A stretch of 64,000 bases of DNA from contig CM043967.1 of the NCBI GenBank assembly GCA_014529385.2, positions 127,137,182-127,201,181 on the forward strand, read 5' to 3'. Positions 57,599-64,000 of this stretch are shown here, one piece after another. Below the pieces are notes generated by a model, which saw only the letters and a list, made by a program, of their open reading frames with translations, did no database searches and was not told the origin of the DNA. Origin of the DNA: Adiantum capillus-veneris (Eukaryota; Streptophyta; Polypodiopsida; Polypodiales; Pteridaceae). The position numbers and the translations under genes were made by a program. How positions within the stretch are numbered: the stretch's first letter is position 1; each line of letters begins with the position of its first letter.

Positions 57599-57949
57599 CT
57601 GAAATTAAAGAACAAGAACACTTAATGCAAACACAACAATAGACATGATTTTTACATTGTCTACCCTAAGGTTTTATTAGATACCAAAATCCATCTATGA
57701 TCTACTCATTAATAGAAAGAAAGTCAAATTAAAATCCTGACTCTTTTTTATGCTACACTCTCTCTTAGTCTCAATACCATGGAGTTCAACTAGATTTAAG
57801 TCAACTAATAACTACTACTTGTTGTTAAAGGTATGCTTGAAGTGTATAAGGCTTAACCAATGCTCTAGTGTAGAATGGGTATTTAAGTCTCAAGGTCTAC
57901 CACTTATCCAAGCAAAGATCCATTTAGATATGGAAACCCAATTTTTCTT
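57599..57949. other. Probable intron or upstream sequence of the FCP1-like gene
   Basis: No ORF with motifs. It separates the visible exon from the repeat array. Confidence 0.35.
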
Positions 57950-60900
57950 AATATAATGATATAGAGTGGACAAGTGGTGAATCCTGAGACCAAGCCACTC
58001 ATGCTACTAGGGATAATAGGTTGGACAAGTGGTGGACCTTGAATGTAAACCCCCCATGTACAAAGTATTAGGGGTTTTGGGTATTTCAATGGACTCTAGC
58101 ATCTTGGAAACATGGTGGAGCTTACTTCTCTCCATGTTTCAATGGAGTCTATCTTGGATAAATGGTGGAGCATCATTCTCTCCATGTTTCAATGGAGCCT
58201 ACCTTGGACAAGTGGTGCATGTTTGTTTCTCTCTATGTTTGAACAGATCTAGCTTGGACAAGTGGTGGACCTTGGAACAAAATCCCCATGTAATACATAT
58301 CATGGACATTACAAGTGGTGAGAAAAAATACCATTCAATATATAACCTTATAGGTTGGAAAAGTGGTGGACCTTAACACCCAATTATTATTAATATAATG
58401 ACATAGAGTGGACAAGTGGTGAATCTTGCGACCAAACCTACTAGGAAAAGTACGTTGGACAAGTGGTGGACCTTGAATGCAAACCCCCCATGTACAAAAT
58501 ATTACTCATGCTACTAGGAATAATTTGGTATTAAGGTCCATGTTTCAATGGAGCCTAGCTTGGAAAAGTGGTGGACCTTTGTTTCTCTCTATGTTTCAAT
58601 AGAATTTTCTTGGACAAGTGGTGAACCTTGGAACAAAACCCCCATGTAAAGCATGTCATGGGCATTACAAGTGGTGAGAAAAAATACCATTCAAGGTATA
58701 ACCTTATAGGCTGGACAAGTGGTGGACCTTAGCACCCAATTCCTCTTATTATAATGACATATAGTGGAAAAGTGGTGAATTGTGAGACCAAACCTACTAG
58801 GGATAATAGGTTGGAGAAATGGTTGACCTTGAATGTAAATCACCCATGTACAAAATATCATGGGTTTTGCGTATTTCAATGGAGCCTAGCATCTTGGAGA
58901 CATGGTGGAACTTACTTCTCTCCATGTTTTAATGGAGCCTATCTAGGAGAAATGGTGGAGGTTCCTTCTCTCCATGTTTCAATGGAGCCTAGCTTGGACA
59001 AGTCGTGGACCTTTGTTTCTCTCTATGTTTGAATATGGTTAGCTTGGACAAGTGGTGGATCTTGGAATGAAACTCCCATGTAAAACATATCATGGGCATT
59101 TCAAGTGGCGAGAAAGGATACCATTTAAGATATAACCTTATAGGTTGGACAAGTGGTGGACTTTAACACAATATAATGACATAGAGTGTACAAGTGGTGA
59201 ATCTTGAAACCAAACCACTCATGCTACTAGGGATAATAGGTTAAACAAGTGGTGGGCCTTGAAATAAAACCCCCTAGAGTGTTTCAATGGATCCTAGCTT
59301 GGAAACATGGTAAAGCTTGCTTCTCTCCATGTTTCAATGCAGCCTATCTTGGATAAATGGTGCAGCATCATTCTCTCCATGTTTCAATGGAGCCTAGATT
59401 GGACAAGTGGTGGACCTTTGTTTCTCTCTATGTTTAAATAGAGTTATCTTGGAAAAGTGGTGGACCTTGGAACAAAAACCCCATGTAAAACATATCATGG
59501 GCATTACAAGTGGTGAGAAAAAATACCATTCAATATATAACCTTATAGGTTGGACAAGTGGTGGACCTTAACACCCAATTATTCTTAATATAATGACATA
59601 GAGTGGATAAGTGGTGAAATTGGGACCAAACCTACTAGGGAAATAGGTTGGACAAGTGGTGGACCTTGAATGTAAACGCCCCATGTACAAAATATCACTC
59701 ATGCTACTAGAAATAATTTGGTATTAAGGTCCATGTTTCAATGCAGCCTAGCTTGGAAAAGTGGTGGACCTTTGTTTCTCTCTATGTTTCAATAGATTTA
59801 TCTTGGATAAGTGGTGTACCTTGGAACAAAACCCCCATGTAAATCATGTCATGGGCATTACAAGTGGTGAGAAAAAATACCATTCAAGCTATAACATTAT
59901 AGGTTGGACAAGTGGTGGACCTTAACACCTAATTCCTCTTAATATAATGACATAGAGTGGACAAGTGGTGAATCATGAGACCAAACCTACTAGGGATAAT
60001 AGGTTGGACAAGTGGTGAACCTTGAATGTAAACCCCCCATGTACAAAAAATTATGGGTATTGGGTATTTCAATGGAGCCTAGCAACTTGGAGACATGGTG
60101 GAGCTTATTTCTCTCCATGTTTCAATGGAGCCTATCTAGGAGAAACAGTGGAGGTTCCTTCTCTCCATGTTTCAATGAGCCTAGCTTGGACAAGTGGTGG
60201 ACCTTTCTTTCTCTATATGTTTTAATAGAGTTAGCTTGGACAAGTGGTGGACCTTGGAATGAAACCCCCATGTAAAACATATCATGGGCATTTCAAGTGG
60301 TGAGAAAGGATACTATTTAAAATATAACCTTATAGGCTGGACAAGTGGTGGACTTTAACACATATTTCTTCTTAATATAATGACATAGAGTGTACAAGTG
60401 GTGAATCTTGAGACCAAACCACTCTTGCTACTAGGGATAATAGGTTGGACAAGTGGTGGACCTTGAATGTAAACCCCTCATGTACAAAATTATGGGTTTA
60501 GGGTATTTCAATGGAGCCTAGCTTGGAGACATGGTGGAGATTGCTTCTCTCAATGTTTCAATGGAACCTATCTTGGAGAAATGGTGGATCATCCTTCTCT
60601 CCATGTTTCAATGGAGCCTATCTTGGACAAGTGGTGGATGGAGTTAGCTTGGACAAGTGGTGGGTCTTGGAACAAAACCCCTTTGTAAAACATAGCATGG
60701 ACATTACAAGTGATGAGGAAAAATATCATTCAAGATATAACCTTATAGGTTGGAAAAGTGGTGATGGACCTTGATAAGTGGTGAAGGATACCATTTAAGA
60801 TATACCCTTATAGGTTGGACTAGTGGTGGACCTTAACACCCAGTTATTCTTAATATAATGACATAGAGTGGATAAGTGGTGAATCTTAAGACCAAATCAC

Positions 60901-61800
60901 TCATGCTACTAGGTATAATACGTTAGAGAAGTGGTAGACCTTGAATGCAAACACCCCATGTACAAAATATCATGGTTTTAGGGTGTTTCAATGGAGCCTA
61001 GAATCTCGGAGACATGGTAGATCTTGATTCTTTCCATGTTTGAATGGCACCTATCTTGGAAAAATGATGGAGGTTACTTCTCTCCATACTTCAACGGAGC
61101 CTAGCTTTGACAAGTGGTGAACCTTTGCTTCTCTCTATGTTTGAATAGAGTTAGCTTGGACAAGTGGTGGACCTTTGCTTCTCTCTATGTTTGAATAGAG
61201 TTAGCTTGGACAAGTGGTGGACCTTGGAATGAAACCCCCGTGTAAAACATATCATGGGCATTTCAAGTGGTGAGAAAGGATACCATTTAAGATATAACCT
61301 TATAGGTTGGACAAGTGGTGGACCTTAATACATAGTTCTTCTTAATATAATGACATAGAGTGTACAAGTGGTGTATCTTGAGACCAAACCACTCGTGCTA
61401 CTAGGGATCCTAGCTTGGACAAGTGGTGGACCTTGGAAAAAAGTCCCCCTGTACAACATAGATGAGTTTTTTCATGTTTTAATGGAAGAGAGATTCGACA
61501 AATGGTGGAGCTTGCTTATCTCCATGTGGATTTTAGAACTAGCTTGGACAAGTGGTGGAGCTTTGCTTTTTTACTCTTCATAATACAATGATGTATAGGT
61601 TGGTTACATGGTGAATCTTAAGGCCAAACCTCCCATCTTACTAGAGATGATAGGTTGGACAAGTGGTCAACCTTCTATCATTTCTCCATGCCTATAATTA
61701 GACAATTAGTAGAACTAGCATCTTTCTATGTTGTCTAGAGCTGAGCTTGGACAAGTAGTGGACCTTGCTACTCTCTTCCCTTGGATTATTAGTTTGAAGA
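57950..61800. repeat. Complex higher-order tandem repeat array
   Basis: About nine units of 350-490 bp, each beginning near TAATGACATAGAGTG (57953, 58395, 58750, 59172, 59592, 59945, 60378, 60855, 61345). Every unit is made of sub-repeats with AGCTTGGACAAGTGGTGGACC and TCTCCATGTTTCAATGGAGCC, so there are two repeat levels. Units differ by loss or gain of sub-repeats. ORFs of 60-115 codons cross it on both strands but change frame from unit to unit. It lies between two FCP1-like paralogues. Confidence 0.92.
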
Positions 61801-62550
61801 CTCATTATATATACTTGCTTAGATCTATATAATTACTCATTAGTTAGGTTACAAGTGGGTATGTAATTTGTTAGCCTCAAGGGACTTTGAATATTGAATA
61901 GTAAGACCAAGTGCTGGTTTGAAGATCTTTTGCTTATCTAAACTAGACTCTAACTCAATAATAAGTTTCATAAGTTCCACGAATTGTCCTATCTAGGCTC
62001 CAAAAGAGTCTTAATTGGTTTGTGCTAGATTATAACTTCCTTGATGGGGTAGAATCCTAGAAAAATGAGGCACTATAAGTTTTACCTTAGCTCAAATGGA
62101 TTTTTCACTTAAACTCGACTGCAATTTGGCTATCTAGTCTTTGTCTCGATGGAGTTTAACACTAGATACATAGTAGTGATATTTAAGCTTCATGTCTCTT
62201 CACTTGATCGAGATATGAGACCATACTTTCAAGGTCACCACTTGTCTTACCTAAAGACCAATGTGAGACATGGGAGCAAGAAAGCCATCCGATATTGTTT
62301 TAAGGACTATTACATAGGCAATCAATAACTTAAGTAAAGAAAAAAAACTTGGATCTTTCACAATTAATAACTTAAGTAAAGCCAAAAAGACTTGGATCTT
62401 TGACAGTTTTTTTCAAACTAAAAAAGCACAATCTCATGCTAACAAAACTATAAATCACAATTGAAAGGTTTGAACAAGAAAAAGATCAACAATCTTAATA
62501 AGAAGGATACTTTTCATTTCATTTGATGATTACAAACTAAAATAAAGTCT
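61801..62550. other. Sequence between the array and the second FCP1-like gene
   Basis: No recognised gene or repeat, apart from a short direct duplication of AATAACTTAAGTAAAG and the TTGGATCTTT that follows (about 62326-62402). Confidence 0.35.
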
Positions 62551-62551
62551 C

Positions 62552-62660
62552 TCAAGAAATTGATAAACAAAAAATGTAGGTGACTGCTTCATTATTTTGA
62601 GCAAAAATATCAAAATCTCTATTGATTGAGCTCCATCTAGTAGTATCCTTTGTAAGATCC
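62552..62660 (-). other. Possible 3' UTR exon of the second FCP1-like gene
   Basis: It follows a pyrimidine-rich tract and TTCTTGCAG acceptor, and ends in A-T rich sequence that could hold a polyadenylation signal. The evidence is only the splice-site pattern and position. Confidence 0.3.
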
Positions 62661-62753
62661 TGCAAGAAGGAATAAAAAGAAAGATTTGTTAGATACCATG
62701 CACATGAGTGTTCAAGCATGTGTATCAAGAATATATGACATGTCACTAGTACC

Positions 62754-63953
62754 TTAGGGTTGCTTTCTATCCAGCCTTAGAAGATTGTTCTCAGCTTTCA
62801 CCTTATTTATATAAGCCTTTGCTGTGGTTGCCTTCAAAACTCCTTTTGTGTTACAACCCAATTGCCTAGCTAAAGTGGTCAATTGTGACGCCTTCATGCT
62901 TTCAATGGGTGTACGCTCCTTTGCCAAGATCTCTTGTATTTGGGCTCTTCTCATTTCATTGCGGTGGCTTGTGTCACTTGCATCTTCAATGATAGTTTCA
63001 TCTCTGTCACCTTTTGCAGGTGGTATTCTTCTTGTAAAGAACACCTTAGCTGACCAAACATCATTTTTCTGCTTCCAATACTCCATGATTTGTTTGTATT
63101 CACTATCATTTGTCACTATAGGTTGTCCATAACGATTAGAAGCAATTAAATCACGCACATCCCTTCTCTCATCAAGCTGAATCAAGTATGGCAGTAGCTC
63201 CTCCAAGAGCATATTGTCAACCATCTTCTCAGCATCAAATTGTGGTGGAAAAATGCAATTGTTTGCTGGTGAAATACATCCCTTGTAAGGAGAGTCATCA
63301 ATAAGCACTGTTCTTTGTGGATCACATTCAAACCCCATGGCAATTTTGGCTAGAGGCTTGAACATTGCCTCAACGTTTGGATTGTCGGGTCTAAACAATT
63401 TTTGAGTTTGAGCGGTGTAGCAAACATCTTGCGACCAAATTGCAAAGAAAGGCAATGTATCCTCAGCTAAGTTGTTTAGTGCTGCAAGGATTTGATACAC
63501 ATTATTCCTAGTAGCTGTCGACCAAATTGCAACATTAAACCTTTGTAAAATAGTCTTCAAGAATTGGATGCAACCTGGCCTGAGTATAATATATCTTTTT
63601 GAATCCATTTGCACTGAGTTGTGGTGTGAGGATGGTTGAGGGGAACGTTTCAACAATAGACCATTTAAATCCAATATAATTGTAAGCATGGATTTCTCAA
63701 CATCTACGCTACATGACGTAGTACCAATTGGCAATAGCTCGTGAGTGGACTTTTCAGTCTCTTTTGATGTATGTTGCATTTTTGAAGCATCGATTTCTTG
63801 GTTCTCATTATTGGAAGCTTGCTCAAGTTGCACAACACTAGACTCTAGTATAGAAATATCATCCATCTTGGGCACTTTAGAAACCATAGAATCTATGGAT
63901 TCTATAGTTGTTGACTGAACCATAGGAGCGTTATCCATCCCAGTTTGTGAATC
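62754..63953 (-). CDS. FCP1-like HAD-fold protein, second paralogue, 5' end outside the window
   Basis: The frame is open from 63968, but GTGTGTTTTCTTAG just upstream of ATTCACAAACTGGG is a good splice acceptor, so the exon probably starts at 63953 and earlier exons lie outside. After a Ser/Glu-rich N-terminus of about 90 residues comes the FCP1 homology domain: LTIILDLNGLLLKRS (second catalytic Asp is Asn), YIILRPGCIQFLKTIL, VAIWSTATRNNVYQ and VLIDDSPYKGC. A basic C-terminal tail includes ASQLTTLARQLGCNTKGVLK, a helical segment reminiscent of SAP-like folds. The stop is followed by a possible donor (AAGGTACTAG), and an acceptor TTCTTGCAG lies at 62661, so a 3' UTR intron is possible. Phosphatase activity is uncertain. 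Confidence 0.8.
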   Translation of the reverse strand, partial: DSQTGMDNAPMVQSTTIESIDSMVSKVPKMDDISILESSVVQLEQASNNENQEIDASKMQHTSKETEKSTHELLPIGTTSCSVDVEKSMLTIILDLNGLLLKRSPQPSSHHNSVQMDSKRYIILRPGCIQFLKTILQRFNVAIWSTATRNNVYQILAALNNLAEDTLPFFAIWSQDVCYTAQTQKLFRPDNPNVEAMFKPLAKIAMGFECDPQRTVLIDDSPYKGCISPANNCIFPPQFDAEKMVDNMLLEELLPYLIQLDERRDVRDLIASNRYGQPIVTNDSEYKQIMEYWKQKNDVWSAKVFFTRRIPPAKGDRDETIIEDASDTSHRNEMRRAQIQEILAKERTPIESMKASQLTTLARQLGCNTKGVLKATTAKAYINKVKAENNLLRLDRKQP

Positions 63954-64000
63954 TAAGAAAACACACACACAAATGGTATCTCAAAACCACTAGAATTTTA

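Noticed and set aside
58029-60774. ORFs of 87-115 codons in the tandem array, with WWTLE and FNGAYLG repeats
   Set aside because: The frame changes between units, stops are frequent and no domain is seen, so this is not a repeat protein gene.

Overview
The window looks like transposon-rich intergenic DNA from a land-plant nuclear genome. The evidence is plant-type retroelements (a Ty3/gypsy element with a second, archaeal-type RNase H as in the Tat lineage, and a Ty1/copia element with an initiator-Met tRNA primer site), a plant CACTA element, introns with GT/AG borders, and plant-type gene fragments (SWIB domain, a 3-beta-HSD-like Rossmann fold, FCP1/HAD-like genes). The species cannot be named from sequence alone. 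The many long (GA)n tracts and the low gene density would suit a large genome such as a fern, lycophyte or gymnosperm, but that is inference.

Layout. 1-12653: a Tat-lineage gypsy element (1252-12411, coding strand minus, two 2.6 kb LTRs) inserted into an older LTR on the plus strand (1-1251 continuing at 12412-12653). 12654-19150: relics, including a SWIB-domain pseudogene, a frameshifted LINE reverse transcriptase and large GA microsatellites. 19150-26230: a short possible transit-peptide exon, an old LTR ending in a tRNA-Asp-like primer site, a 3 kb tandemly duplicated block full of a degenerate palindrome, and a decayed gag-like start. 27552-32676: a copia element (minus strand) with 227 bp LTRs and several stops. 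33350-41470: two copies of a 2.6 kb block, two hairpin elements and two old LTR pieces. 41592-43143: a GC-rich insertion carrying the first exon of a 3-beta-HSD-like gene. 44660-50228: an LTR-like pair enclosing a large inverted repeat, its right member broken by another copy of the outer LTR, which is in turn broken by a CACTA element (50229 to about 54063). 54300-63953: two FCP1-like HAD-fold genes (minus strand) embedded in more than 5 kb of a complex tandem repeat.

The only likely host genes are the two FCP1-like ones, and both appear to lack their 5' exons within the visible ORF. Everything else is mobile DNA, its relics or captured gene pieces. The most useful observations are: the nested insertion with a matching empty site elsewhere in the window, a palindrome made by template switching in one LTR, a diverged pair of small ORFs in the gypsy leader, the captured 3-beta-HSD exon, the palindrome-rich block at 22-25 kb, and the repeat array surrounding the FCP1-like genes. 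No protein-coding system that is clearly new was found.
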